Assembly: GCA_037892935.1 (NCBI GenBank)
Contig: JAYXKI010000007.1
Span: 1,364,001 to 1,428,000, forward strand
From: Phlebopus portentosus
Taxonomy: Eukaryota > Basidiomycota > Agaricomycetes > Boletales > Boletinellaceae
Length of the DNA stretch: 64,000 bases
Direction of reading: 5' to 3'
Positions 37,949-49,565 of the stretch are shown here, one piece after another (the first letter of the stretch is position 1; the number at the start of each line of letters is the position of its first letter). The notes beneath the pieces were generated by a model, which was given only the letters and a program-made list of their open reading frames with translations, was not told where the DNA came from and searched no databases. Made by a program: the position numbers and the translations under genes.

Positions 37949-39740
37949 ATGACTATCGTGAATCTGCTCAATATTCCACAGGATGTTCTGCTCAAGATCC
38001 TTTACAAGTTAGAAGTTCAAGAGATATTAGTATATTACGTGTAGAAAGAGTGAGCCACCGAGATGATCAGCCATCGATCCGTACTGATTGAGATTCTTTT
38101 TGTTATAGACGTGTCGCAGCATGAGGAAGTATATTCTGCATGATGCGAAACATCTTTGGCTAGTCAAAGTTTATGGTCTGGATATCAGCTGTGACCCAGG
38201 CATCCCTCCGAATGTCTCCGTTGAGCATCTTCCCATCGAAGAACTGCGGAGTATCGTGGTCAGAGCGGTCCGATTATATACGGCGATGACGGGACCTCCC
38301 ATTCCAACAATCACCTATGCTCTAAGGAATACGATTGTACCCATACCTCCAGAAACAATCCCTAGCGTTTTGACTGGATTCATTCATTCATTCAGGCTGG
38401 CTCCGGGTGGACGATACGTATTCGTGTGCTGGAAGACGTTGTTGCCAAATCCAGGGAACAAAGACTACATGATTGATAAAGAGCTCTATGTGATTGACAC
38501 GAATTCGAACCATCGCGTATAGTCTTTTGATCCTTCAAAATATCGTGGAAACGTTCCCGCTCGCATGATTCTTGCTTACGACTTTAATGTTCAGAAGGAT
38601 AGAAGTATAATCCTGGCGTTGGTATCCCAATGCGAAGTTGAAAACTCTAATCTCTCAGGGTAAGGAATCTCTATACTGGATGTCTTCCACTATGACTCAG
38701 ACGGGTCTCTTATCATACAGGCTATTGCAATTTTTCAGGCTTTCGTGTCAAATCACCGCTACATTCACGGACTACTTGTTGCGCCCTTTCAGCTCCTTCA
38801 AGCGACGTATGTATAGCCACAGGTCCCCGACAGATAGGACACTCTGTCAAGTTTCCGGTGACTTTGTTGCCCTGTTCGATCATGACGCTGGTATTATCAC
38901 TCTTCTTAAATGTGCTGAAGGAAGAATGGTAAAAATTTGCATTCAAAATGAGTAACGATGACGTCAGACGCAGTGTAAATTGAAATTGACAAAATTATTA
39001 CTGCCAGCGCACTTATGATCGAGGTTGCCGGCGGATCTGGAACAATCACGTCTTCTACGTCGAGTTTAAGCTCCAAGAACTGAGGGCCGTTTCGCTATCA
39101 CAAGCTATGGAGTTCCCCGATTCTCACCGCAGCCACGAATCGATATTGAATTTGGAGCAATTCGATACTGTTACTCTGCAGCTCGATGGAAGGACAGATC
39201 AAAATGGGGAACCATTAATAGCCGGCGATCGCAACGGCATGCTCTATTCGATATATGATGCTCCTTGGAAGAATTCGGGAAGTCGTGTTCACAATTATTA
39301 CACAAGTTTCCACAGTTTTTCCGCATTTCTCTGCCATACGTGCCAAATTTCATTCCGTTGGGCCGGATGGTCTGGATTAGAAGTGGGAATTTGTAAGCGC
39401 AAGGACGTCAAGGGAACGCAGTCATACATCGAGAATGTCCTTCATGATGCCAAAGCAGACGAGATCGGGCCAGCTTCTCGCTTACTCGTGGAAAAAACTA
39501 GAATTCTCATTGGAAACGGGAATGAGGCAAGTATATCTACAGTCCAGAATTGTTGTCGTCGCGGTCGATCGAGAAGGCTACCCATTCATTCCGCTACTAT
39601 CAGAGAATATGGCTAATTTACTTGCCGAGGCGGAAGATGAGGTCGACATAAGATACCTTGATGAGTGTAGTAGGGCAATTGTTGTTGTTAGGGATGTATG
39701 GTCGTGAAGGGACTTCATCGAGATTTATTATCCGGAATAA
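37949..39740 (+). pseudogene. F-box-like protein copy 2, pseudogene
   Basis: Nearly collinear with copy 3 at 39954-41838. It starts MTIVNLLNIPQDVLLKILYKLEVQEIL, but an 8-bp insertion that looks like a local duplication (GTATATTA at about 38028-38035) shifts the frame where copy 3 reads LRVER. Downstream, TRSMRKYILHDAKHLWLVK-like sequence is conserved (CRSMRKYILH, PNVSVEHLPIEELRSIVVRAVRLYTAM). A TAG at 38519-38521 replaces the TGG codon (Trp in AWSFDP) of copy 3. The 3' part keeps similarity up to FIEIYYPE at about 39740 but with frame changes near 39300-39700. Two independent lesions near the 5' half support loss of function. Confidence 0.75.
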
Positions 39741-39953
39741 CTTGCATGAGATTCACTCGATCTTCAAAAGGTGTATACTTGTGGTATACTTGCGATTATA
39801 TTACGTAGACTCTGATTACGTAATAAATCCGACTTCCAATTTGAGGTTCTATTGATCTCACTTAAAGTTAACCCCATCGATTGCCACCCTTTTCCTCATC
39901 ATCATTGATCTACTCGCGCCTACGACTGTGAGGCGATAAAGCAGACAACTATC

Positions 39954-41838
39954 ATGGATCTACTAGATTTCCCACATGATGTTCTGCTTAGGATACTTTA
40001 CAACTTGGAAGTTCGGGAGATATTGCGTGTAGAAAGAGTGAGTCACCGAGATGAACGGCCATCGATCCGTACTGATTGAGATTCTTTTTGTTACAGACGT
40101 GTCGCAGCATGCGGAAGTATATTCTGCATGGTGCGAGACATCTTTGGCTGGTCAAACTTTATGGTCTGGATGTCAGCTGCGACCCAGGCATCCCTCCGAA
40201 TGTCACCGTTGAGCATCTTCCCATCGAAGAACTACGAAGTATCGTGGTCAGAGCGGTCCGATTGTATACGGCGATGACGGAGCCTCTTACTCCAATGATC
40301 ACCTATGCTCTAAGGAAGACGATCGTACCCGAGCCTCCGGAAACGATCCCTAGCGGTATGAATGGATTCATCCATTCGGTCAGGCTAGTTCCGGGTGGAC
40401 GATATGTATTCGTGTGCTGGAAAATGGTCTTGCCGAATCAAGGGCATACCAACTACATGATTGACAAAGAGTTCTGTCTTACTGACACGGAGAACTCACA
40501 CCAACGTGCATGGTCTTTTGATCCTATAAAATGTCATGGAATTGCTCCTACTCGCACATTTCTTGCTTACGACTTTAATGTTCAGAAGGATGGAAGTATA
40601 ATCATGGCGTTGGTATCACAATGTGAATATGAAAACTCTAATATTTCAGGGTGAGTAACGTGTCTAGCCAATACGAGCTCATATGGCTCAGGCGTGTATC
40701 TTGTTGTACAGGCTATTTCAGGTTTTCAGGCTTTCATACGAATCTTCAGTCGGTGCATTCGTGGACTCCTTGCTTTATTTCTCTAGCTCCGAGTCCCTCA
40801 GGAAACGTATGTATCGTCATGAGTCCCTGACAGATAGAACACTCTGTCAAGTCTCCGGTGACTTCGTTGCCCTGTTCGATTATGTCACTGGCATTGCCAC
40901 TCTTTTTAAATGGGACGAAGGGAAAATGGTGAAAATTGCATTTGAAGTAAGTAACGATTGCATCAGAAGCAAGTTTTCGCGTAAGCTGACAATTCTATAA
41001 CTATCAGCCTACATATACTCGAAATTCATATCGAATCTGGAACAATCATTTATTCTACGTCGAGTTTGACCTTCAAGAACTAAGGGCTATTTCGTTACTA
41101 CAAGCTATGGAGTTCCTCGACTCACCCCCCGATCAGAGATCGACGCCGAGATTGCAGCAATTAGATACGATTAGACTTCAACTCAAAGGGTATTCAGATC
41201 AGAATGGAGGGTCGTTAATGCCTAGCGGTCTCACTGGAACGCTCTTTTCGATCTACGATGCTCCTTGGAAGAATAACTCGGAGGCTGTATTTACGATTAT
41301 CTCACAAGTTTTCGAGGGTTTACCGTATTACTCAGCAATACGGGCTAGATTTCACGCTAATGAGTTCCACAGTAAAGATTGGACGTGGGAATTTCTCGGT
41401 ACGAGGACGTCCTCAAACGTCGATATCGTTTTCAGATACGCTTTCGCAACACCAAAGCCAACGAGATCCGGGCTACTCCTTACTTATTCATGGAAGATAG
41501 ATGTCCTCTCATCGGCATCGGAACTGGCACAATCGAACTCCTTTCCTTTACGGCCCGAACTCGCTATCGTTGCGGTCGATCGGGAAGGCTGCCCTTTCAT
41601 TCCACGCCTGTCAGAGAATATGGTTAACTTAATTGCTGAGGCAGAAGAAGGGAGAGGCGGTGCAAAGAAGATCGATTCCCTTAGAATCCCACCAGAAGGT
41701 ACCGATGGGCCGATCAGGAGTAGCTTCCCCCGAAAAGCAGTGAAGGTTGAGTACCTCGACGAGTATACCGGGGCAATTGTCATCTCGAGAGATAAGGGTT
41801 CGGGAAAGGATTCCATCGAGATTTATTATCCGGAGTGA
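39954..41838 (+). CDS. F-box-like protein copy 3
   Basis: Exon 1 (39954-40037) is MDLLDFPHDVLLRILYNLEVREILRVER, an F-box; the intron 40038-40096 is GT-AG. Exon 2 carries TCRSMRKYILHGARHLWLVK, VEHLPIEELRSIVVRAVRLYTAM and PGGRYVFVCWKMVLP, ending in NISG before an intron at about 40651. Next exons give LFQVFRLSYESS, DRTLCQVSGDFVALFDY, and a long final exon starting at about 41000 with WNNHLFYVEFDLQEL-like sequence through AIVVDREGCPFIP to DSIEIYYPE. The reading frame appears complete. Family resemblance to copy 1 (PGGRYLF, LRRIVVNALRTY, KDAIELFYPK) supports one ancestral gene. The function beyond a likely Skp1-binding F-box is unknown. Confidence 0.7.
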
Positions 41839-42684
41839 CTTGCATTGGATTATAAACAATTTCCAAGCTCGTAGAGAATGTTTTCGCTATATGATTGTTG
41901 TGGCGCCGCACCGTTATCCAATTTTACTTGTTGAAATTGAAAGAGGTATACGTGATCTAATTAGATAATCACACGTTACTAAGTATCATCAAGCTCCTGG
42001 TATGGAAATATTTGTTCAACCCGCTACCACAGCCCCTCTCTTACTTTGATTCCCATACTGCAGTGTATTTTCTCCTTTCTATCTACGGAAAGGACCATCT
42101 TATCATTGTCTTCACTCTCCAATTCTTTCGCTATTCTGGGAGTGGCTGAGAATTATCTGATATTAGTGTCGTTCGAACGCTGATCTACTATGTTATGAGC
42201 GCAACATCAAAACATGGCGTGATATCGGGTCTTATGTCGGCGCATCGTTTCCAACCCTCCTCTCTTCTGACAATCTGACCAGGATACCCTCCTCTAGAAG
42301 CAAGTTCGTCAATTTCTTCGGTTGCGCCCAATCTGCGCCTCTGCGCCAGAGACGACACATACATAATTAGAAGAATCCCACTCTGAGGGTACCTTCTGCT
42401 CGCGTCGACCTACCTCTTCGTCATTTGCCTAGATGTCGTTCATCTGCATATATTGAGGAATAGGGGAAGAAGCTCTGGCCTCGTCCGCTGAACACTGCGG
42501 AGGCCCTACTTCTGTCTGGCAAATGCAAACACGATCGGCTTTTGGTCGTACCCGCATATCCGATTTGATCTCGAAGCCGTACATTCCCCGCTGAATGCTC
42601 GATAAAATAGGGCATTTGACATAGATATAAATGTTAACCCTCTCCCCTAGCTCGCTTGCTATCCATCCTCACCGCTCCTTCACC
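41839..42684. other. Intergenic, nothing recognised
   Basis: Short frames only. The 3' flank of F-box copy 3 and the promoter of the secreted-protein gene should lie here. Confidence 0.4.
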
Positions 42685-43598
42685 ATGAAGCTACCACTTA
42701 CGAGTCTCACTCTTCTCTCGTTGTACTCATCTATCGCGAATGCGTATACCTATGGACTGGGAAAAAGCTGGCTCATCGGTCAAGGCTCGAATTCGAGCAT
42801 TCAGAAAGTGACTACGACTTTCAACCCTGGCATCCCTCCTCCAGGCCAGATCAGCTCACTGAAACTCTACCCAGGATTATCAAATGGTATGGAGCTCGGC
42901 TTACTCGTTATGCACTTATGAAGACTTTTTTTTTTTTTTTTTTTTGCAGGAACAGGAGATCTTTTCTGACCTCAATCGAATCTTGGCCTGATCAATCTTG
43001 GTGTAGAGGCACAATAGCCCAGTGGTAGGTTCATCATCATCAAATCGCGCTCATAACCAATGAAACGAAACGTGATTGGATCTAATTCTTATTATAGGTG
43101 CATACGCACTCAAGTGTTCAGCCATCAAGAAGCAATTTTTGGACAATTCGCGCCGCTCAACGCTAACCAGTCTTTATCCATCGTTTTTGAACGCAGCCCA
43201 AACGGTTTGAATTGGACGCAAAGCGTCACTGTGAATGACCAAGTGGTCTCGGAGGCAAGTAGTATTTCTCGCATCACGTCAATAGACCTTACCGGTCCTT
43301 CTATGTCATTCTGCAGTTGTCCGTCCCTTCAGGCCCTATGACGCTCTTCGGAATGACAACTGAGTGTGATGGTGGTTGTGCTATGACTGTCTCGCCGCAG
43401 ATTTACTCCAACACTACCATCGAACTATCGGCTCCTGATCTCAATTGGAACTCGACCGAGGTCGTCGGATCGCAGATTTATGGTGGTGAAGGTGTGTACA
43501 ATATCATCGGACAGCAGCCGACGGTTGTTACCGGGTTGTCGAGCCAAGACGGACAAGTGTGGACTGTTGAAGAGATCGTAATTCCTGCTCTTAATTGA
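42685..43598 (+). CDS. Small secreted protein of unknown function
   Basis: A signal peptide (MKLPLTSLTLLSLYSSIANA) is followed by YTYGLGKSWLIGQGSNSS and PGIPPPGQISSLKLYPGLSNG, an intron with a T(20) tract at 42926-42945 before the acceptor, then GDLF/LTSIESWPDQSWC, an intron ending near 43098, CIRTQVFSHQEAIFGQF, ERSPNGLNWTQSVTV, and a last exon LSVPSGPMTLFGMTTECDGGC to VEEIVIPALN. Conserved Cys pairs and the WPDQSWC and TEC..GC motifs match a widespread family of secreted basidiomycete proteins with no known activity. Within the second exon the frame breaks at a TTTT run (42962-42965). Adding one T gives the continuous GDLFLTSIESWPDQSWC, so a missing base in the assembly is likely. Confidence 0.65.
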
Positions 43599-43798
43599 AT
43601 GAGAATGATGCGGACTTAGAATTTTCCACAATTAAATTAAATGTTAAAGCTATGCAAAAAGATATCCGGATGAGAAAATAGCAGAGTGAAACGAAAGCAA
43701 TTGATTAGTTCTCGAACGGTTTCCTGCTGATGACGAGATACATTGGTGTGAAAAGCTAGCAAGCAGATCGTCAGTAATTACCCAGCAAGAAATAGAGA

Positions 43799-44794
43799 TT
43801 AAATGACCTTGGTTTTGCCACCCCTAACGAGTGCATCAGCCGCGACTTTCAGAGTCTCGCTCACTTCGAACGTTCCCTTCGGAACCAAACCAACCAACTC
43901 CATCATCCGGATAGCGTTGTGGGAGATGAGCTTGCCGCTCCAGCTCATTCGCCAAACGGTGATATAATCCCAGAATGTCTGAGCCTTGCGAATGTCACCT
44001 TCGAGCGGGTAGTACCACGGAATCGGATCAGGGCGCTCTGCGAGGTCCTCTTCGTGCTCAATTTGGAAGCCAACGTTTACGAGGGCTTCACGAGCCTTTG
44101 CGAGAGGTCGCATTTCGGGGATGCCGTTGCCAATTTCAATTTCGTGAGCGAGTTGTCTGTGTTCGGGATTCGAATCGTCCCAGCGGTCGGTCATACACCA
44201 CTCGTACACACCGAAGACACCTCCAGGTTTGAGCACCCGTCGGATTTGGTCGTACACTCCCTCCCATGACGGTGCATGGACAGTCGCTTCAATGGCGTAC
44301 ACCGCATCGAAGCTGTTCTCCCCGAACTGGTCAACGAGTTTCATGAAATCACCCTTCTCGAATGTCACTTGGCCAGACAGTCCCGCCCGAGAGGTGTATT
44401 TGCGAGCGCGATGCACTTGGAACTCATTGTTGTTGACCCCAACGATGTTTACATCCGAGAATCGCGCAATCTCGCGAGCCGGTCCACCCACACCACATCC
44501 GACGTCGAGCACGCGCATACCTGGCTTCAAACCCATCTGCGCGGAGAGGTAGTGCTCATGTCGTGCAAGCGATGCAGCGAAGGCCTCACCCTTGTAGAAT
44601 CGCGAGAAGTGGAAGGATTGTGACCAGCCGTACTCGTAAAGGTCCGTCGCACCGTCGTAATACCCGTTTACAACGTCAGCATAGCTGCTAATACGATTTT
44701 GCGTCCCTTCGTCGTTCTCCTTCGATATGTCCTTTTGCCAGAAGGCGGTATAGTTTTCGACGCGCTTTTCAATGCGACCATCTTTTGTAGACAT
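43799..44794 (-). CDS. erg6: Sterol 24-C-methyltransferase (Erg6)
   Basis: A single open frame of 331 residues starts MSTKDGRIEKRVENYTAFWQ. It carries the sterol-binding signature YEYGWSQSFHFSRFYKGEAF, SAM-binding motif I LDVGCGVGGPAREIARF, the YAIEATVHAPSWEGVY motif, and VLKPGGVFGVYEWCMTD. This matches Erg6, which methylates C-24 of zymosterol in ergosterol synthesis at the ER and lipid droplets. The N-terminus is shorter than in yeast (383 residues), but mushroom homologues often start close to this point. No intron is needed in the coding part. A (TA)n run at about 45038-45052 lies upstream. Neighbour STN1 is on the same strand further upstream. Confidence 0.9.
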   Translation of the reverse strand: MSTKDGRIEKRVENYTAFWQKDISKENDEGTQNRISSYADVVNGYYDGATDLYEYGWSQSFHFSRFYKGEAFAASLARHEHYLSAQMGLKPGMRVLDVGCGVGGPAREIARFSDVNIVGVNNNEFQVHRARKYTSRAGLSGQVTFEKGDFMKLVDQFGENSFDAVYAIEATVHAPSWEGVYDQIRRVLKPGGVFGVYEWCMTDRWDDSNPEHRQLAHEIEIGNGIPEMRPLAKAREALVNVGFQIEHEEDLAERPDPIPWYYPLEGDIRKAQTFWDYITVWRMSWSGKLISHNAIRMMELVGLVPKGTFEVSETLKVAADALVRGGKTKVI

Positions 44795-45456
44795 GGTTAG
44801 CAGACCTGAAAAGTACTATGAGTGACCAAGACAGAAATGTCGAGAAAAAAAGTAGAAAGTCAGAGACTTGAATGGTTCCCGAAGGAATTCCTCCCACTGT
44901 GCAAGCACGTCGAGAGTATTTTGCAGAAAAGTTTTACATCATGCAGTAGCAATTGAACGTAGCACTCACCTCAGCAAGCTGATGGTAGAGAGTGGGTGAG
45001 AGAAGGAGGGACAAAGTCTGACTATAGCCTCTGTATATATATATATATGAGAAGAAGGAACCTCACATTTTTTTCTGTAGATGTCGTTCGATGTTATGTA
45101 ATTTCTCACGATTCAATTGGACTGTCGACTTTCAAATTTTAAGCTCCGCGCGCGACGCGTTTTGAGATCGACGCCTGGTTTATCACGCGTTTCGAACATT
45201 GTCTTTCCATTGCTGCGGTGCTGAGTCCGCTCCGAGACCGAAGCAGGTCTCATTACAAGCCAAATATGAAAAATTTCGAAAAAGAGTGGAAAGGGCGGTA
45301 CGAAGTAAGTATAGAACTGTGATCCCAAAGTGGGTCCATTTATTGCCGCCTATCACTACAAACATCCTATTCAGGGCTTCTTTTTCGGCTTCATTTCTAA
45401 ATAATCGTAAATATTGATCCAAAAGTAAGGAGTACAACATTATAAATTCCTTTAGA
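44795..45456. other. Intergenic promoter region upstream of erg6
   Basis: Contains a TA microsatellite at about 45038-45052 and no supported gene. Frames at 45113-45506 on the minus strand are shadows. Confidence 0.45.
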
Positions 45457-47593
45457 TTAACTACATATAGCCCATCGACCATCTCCAGCCTTGAATACCT
45501 GGTCATCGCTCTGCAACCACTCCAGTGCAGTCTGGACGTCCCAACTCCCTAAATTATCCCACTGAGCGTCCGACTTCCGCAGGTACAAAGTTAATTCCTC
45601 AACAGTCGGAGGTCGATGCTTTCGAGATGACTTGCGTGAAGTGTTCTCTTGGCCTGTGAGATTGCGTAGAGCTCGCATTACGAAGGGCGCAGTGGTACGC
45701 GGTGTGACGGGTAGGTAGGATTCTTCGTTTTCGTCGGGTTCGGAGAGGGCATAATCGATGTCGTCTTGTGTGGAGTTGTTGCAGACGCTGCTGGATGTGA
45801 TGGTGCCCGCCGGAGACGACTGCGTGTCCGTCTTGGTGTTAGTCTTCCACAATCCCGGAGAACCTCCAATACTCTCATCGTTCGCATAAACGGCATGTTC
45901 ATAAGGTCGAGCAGGACCATGCCAAATGATAATGCTGCCGTCCTTGTAAAGATCACGAATTGTCTTCTGAAATAACCGTTTCGTGTTCACTGAGACCAGC
46001 TTGGGCCGCAATTCTACAACGGGCTCTGACCTGGCCAAGGATTTCGGCAGAGAGTTCGACGCTTGTGTGGATTGAGAGCCTTTCCGCTCCTCTCTCTTTA
46101 TCTTTTCTTTCTCTCTTCGCTTGCTTTCTGCGCGGACGACTGCGCGAGCCATCTCAGCCAGGACAGGCACTCGTCGCAGATAGCTCAACGTGAAGCCATA
46201 CTGCACAGTCTCATCCTCCCTGCTTTGCTTCTGCGAAACCGGATGTTTTCTGGGTCTCGGTGTCTCGGGAGATGAGTAATGCCTGTGCCGGCTTTTTGGA
46301 GTGGGTGTTGATAACGGATCAGTGCATTGATCGTCCTCCTGCCTAATGGATGTGGTTTCACTTGAACAATATGGCGGCGCAAGGTCCATATAATGCTTAA
46401 GATAAATACGAAACGTGATATCTGTGAGGTCCCGCGAATGCAAGCGTGCAGGATGACGTAAACGAGGTTTGCGAGGGGACTAAGGAAGTTGGGATTAATT
46501 AGCTGTCTCGACACACTAAGATAATAGACCTGCAGCGCACTAACCCTGGTTGACGCCCGACTGGATTCACTCTTGGTGGGAGACAAAGCAGAGGGTGGCG
46601 AAAACGATATTACAGATGCCGGATCGCTGGAAAAGGATGCCTGCTCAAGCTTGGGCTCAGCAGGTTTCGGAATCACAAACGGTTCAGGGAGGTAATAATA
46701 TTCGCGACATAATCTATTAACTTCCATCCAATGCAGGGGCTCATCGTTAGCCGAGTCGGATATAGCTTAGGTGAAAAGTATATCTAGGTTAGAAGGGGCG
46801 TACACCATGCGAGGGTTGGGACGCACAGAAACTACCCGGTTCAAGTCGCAAGTATCTGGTACCTCTGCCATGGTAGATCCGCCCTCTGACAGAAAGGATA
46901 GCGCCGACAAATACTTTAGGCGGCTCCGGTCTCGTCTTTGATTTGTCTTGTCTTGATATAGCTTGCTTCGATGATTCCGGTGCTGTGCTCTTGGACGCGG
47001 TCTTCGTGCTGGTGGCTTTTGGGAATGCGGGTTGCTTAAGGTGCTTTTGGAGCTTGAGGTCACAGTCAATGACGGCAGTCCCATCGTCCACTATGGCAAC
47101 ATCAGCAGGAGATGGGTCAACTCAGAGCAACTGCTCGCACACTTGTACCGAGTCATATCATCGAACTCGTCTATCCCGACGACCATCCCGACGAGCTTCA
47201 CGGTCCGACATGGCACACGCCCCATCCAGTAGAATACCTCGACTGTTTTATGCTGTTAAGACTGGGGTGTAGCTTATAAGGAAAAGTGAGGAATGACGCA
47301 CCATCAGTCCCAGCAAGATCCATCTCGAACACATGCCTCAGACGGACAGGCGCGACTGCGGCCTGGTTGAACGTCCAGTTGTACAATTCAGTCAATGAGT
47401 GCGTGGAGCATTGCCGGCAGTTAATCAGCTTGTCGCGAAGTGATTCATCCTTCTTCTGCGAAACATCTTGAGTATTTGGCGCCTCTAACTTGGCATCTTC
47501 TGGGGTTAGCCTCTTCCTTTTTCGAGGAGTTAGGAGAACGGTTGATGTTGATGTTGTCTTTGATGGATCCGTACAGGTCTCAGTATAAGACAT
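45457..47593 (-). CDS. stn1: CST complex subunit Stn1 (telomere capping)
   Basis: Exon 1 from 47593 encodes MSYTETCTDPSKTT... and reaches YNWTFNQAAVAPVRLRHVFEMDLAGTD. An intron ending near 47251 is followed by VEVFYWMGRVPCRTVKLVG/MVVGIDEFDDMTRYK, and another intron leads to DDGTAVIDCDLKLQKHL, KVFVGAILSVRGRIYHGRGTRYL and HWMEVNRLCREYYYLPEPF. This is the N-terminal OB-fold of Stn1 with its GRVPCR and DDGTAVIDC motifs. The last exon (from about 46443) reads DITFRIYLKHYMDLAPP and ends in winged-helix-like sequence (YLRKSDAQWDNLGSWDVQTALEWLQ...GRWAICS). Stn1 with Ten1 and Cdc13/Ctc1 caps telomeres and helps fill-in by DNA polymerase alpha. Some internal boundaries near 46560-46790 were not fixed. 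Confidence 0.82.
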
Positions 47594-48102
47594 TCACCGA
47601 TTGTCTCCAAGAAATATACTTGCTAGCCATGCGGTGATGCGGCGCGAGAAAGACCAAGACAGAGAGGCTGCGGGGCAGCTTCATTGACTTCACCACGTGA
47701 CCGAGTTCACATACGCACGTACAATATACGGAGACCACCACACTGACTGATATGATATTTTGGCCATTACACTTTATGTTCGAGCCTCCAAAAATACTTA
47801 CGTGACATTCCTTGATTCAAGACAACTAATACAAGTATCGATTAAACTCACAAGACCAAGGAGTGGGAAATCGTGGGAACCACGACTGAAAGTCCATCGT
47901 AATTCCCACGCCTCAGTACCACCTTGATACCATACCAAACCCCGTTAATCAAGCCTTGAGACTGAGATCCAACACTACATTTTGGTAAGTGGTTGCTCAT
48001 TTTGGTAGAAGTGGGGCTGAGTTTGATTAAAATCCGAGGTTTCAGACCCTGAAAATATACGCACGTATATGGTCGTATAAGCGAAATTTTCTGAAACTAT
48101 AT

Positions 48103-48754
48103 ACAGGCAAATACCGGTCCTTTAAACACTACCATTCCTTTGAACACCTCACATTTCCTCACTCAACTCTTCATTTCTCACCACGAAAAAATTATGGTAG
48201 GTGCTTAATGTATCAATTGATATGTGTGTAAAATTTCAAAGAAAATGAGCAAGTTTTCAGGGCTGTGAAAATCAGATAGTCAATAATTTGGGGTGTAGTT
48301 GGTAGACCTAAGGCTAAACACAGTGTTCTCAAGCAATCTTTTTACATTTAATTGTACTTTTAAGCACTCTATCCAATAATGTAGCATTTCGACTGTCTTC
48401 ACTCAAATTTTCATGGGAAAGCATGCACAAAATAAATTAATACAAGATGGACAAGCAAAAAGTGTGACAGGTGAATAAAGGATTCATTTACATAATAAGA
48501 TCAGCATTTGTTACACGATTAGGCGAGACTTGCCGATTTGTAATGTCACATGGTGTTCAGAGGAGTGGTATTCTGTGACATTCTCTCTACTTTTTCATCT
48601 GTCCATATTTATTTTTTGCAGATATTTTTCATCTTGAAAATAATTAGGCATATAGATTACATGTAGGACTATCATTATATATATTAATATTGAGGGAAAG
48701 ATGTGCACAGTAAGTGTTTTGTATTGGGTGTTCAAAGGACCGGTATTTGCCTGT
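48103..48754. repeat. Inverted-repeat pair, outer foldback element
   Basis: ACAGGCAAATACCGGTCCTT at 48103-48122 recurs inverted as AAGGACCGGTATTTGCCTGT near 48735-48754. Both copies are flanked by ACGCATACG/ACGCACGTAT-like palindromes. The 650-bp interior is AT-rich and non-coding, consistent with a non-autonomous foldback or MITE-like element. Confidence 0.55.
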
Positions 48755-48771
48755 ACGCATACGAGCGTATA

Positions 48772-49222
48772 TTACTGCTGTTTGCATAATTCCTTAGAAT
48801 GACAACAATCACGTGCTTTTCCGCCGCATCCAACCAAAATTGATTGAAATGGGTTTTTCTCCGTCAATATTCAGCTGTTTTGTCCAGTTAAGCGATGTAA
48901 AATTAGAGAAATCAATAATAGATACATTAACTACAAAAAATTCGGTATAGTTTACTCATATGAATTAGGAGCACAAGGCTACTCAAATTTTTTACTGGAT
49001 TTCAAAGGATTGTAAATTTTAGCAAGCATGTAGTGGCAAAGCAAAATATACAGATTCTTTTTTGCTCTATATACTAATCATTAACTTCTCTAGTTTTACA
49101 TTGTTTAACTGGACCATATGGTTGAATATTGACGGAGAAAAACCCATTTCAATCAATTTTGGTTGGATGCGGCGAAAAAACACGTGATTATTGCCATTCT
49201 AAGGAATCATGCAAACAGCAGT
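48772..49222. repeat. MITE-like element with about 135-bp terminal inverted repeats
   Basis: The left arm 48772-48909 and the right arm 49086-49222 are reverse complements at roughly 90 percent by eye. Shared segments include GAAATGGGTTTTTCTCCGTC, CCGCATCCAACCAAAATTGA and TACTGCTGTTTGCAT. The 176-bp centre has no reading frame. No clear target-site duplication was found. Confidence 0.7.
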
Positions 49223-49565
49223 AACTGCACGAGCTGATACGCATACGGGCGTATGGCGTATAGTACGCCGTATCGTATACTCTATATACGATACGCTACG
49301 CTGCGGAACCCTACCCCTTATGCATCGGCCCATCTGGCCTTTGTAAGTTAGACGGTTCCTTACTGTTGTATACATCATCCATCGGACCGTCCGGATGTCC
49401 GCTAACCCAATTCCAGCGAGCATGAGTAAGTCAGACGGCAGAGCAAAAAGGACCTGAAATAGAATTGATGATTACATGGTTCAACTGGATAAAGAAATAA
49501 CCGAGACGTCGAGGAGGGCAAGGGTAATGGAAAGGCGTGCGTCTGTTGATTACTATGTTCATTTC

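Larger units (their letters stand above)
47594..49565. repeat. AT-rich repeat block between stn1 and the borosin gene
   Basis: No gene was seen. The block is clearly richer in A/T than its surroundings. It holds two sets of inverted repeats (separate entries) and several short palindromes built from ACGCATACG and CGTATACG around 48055-48080, 48755-48770 and 49235-49300. Confidence 0.6.

Noticed and set aside
43919..44623. Plus-strand frames of up to 116 codons inside erg6
   Set aside because: Antisense shadows of a conserved enzyme.
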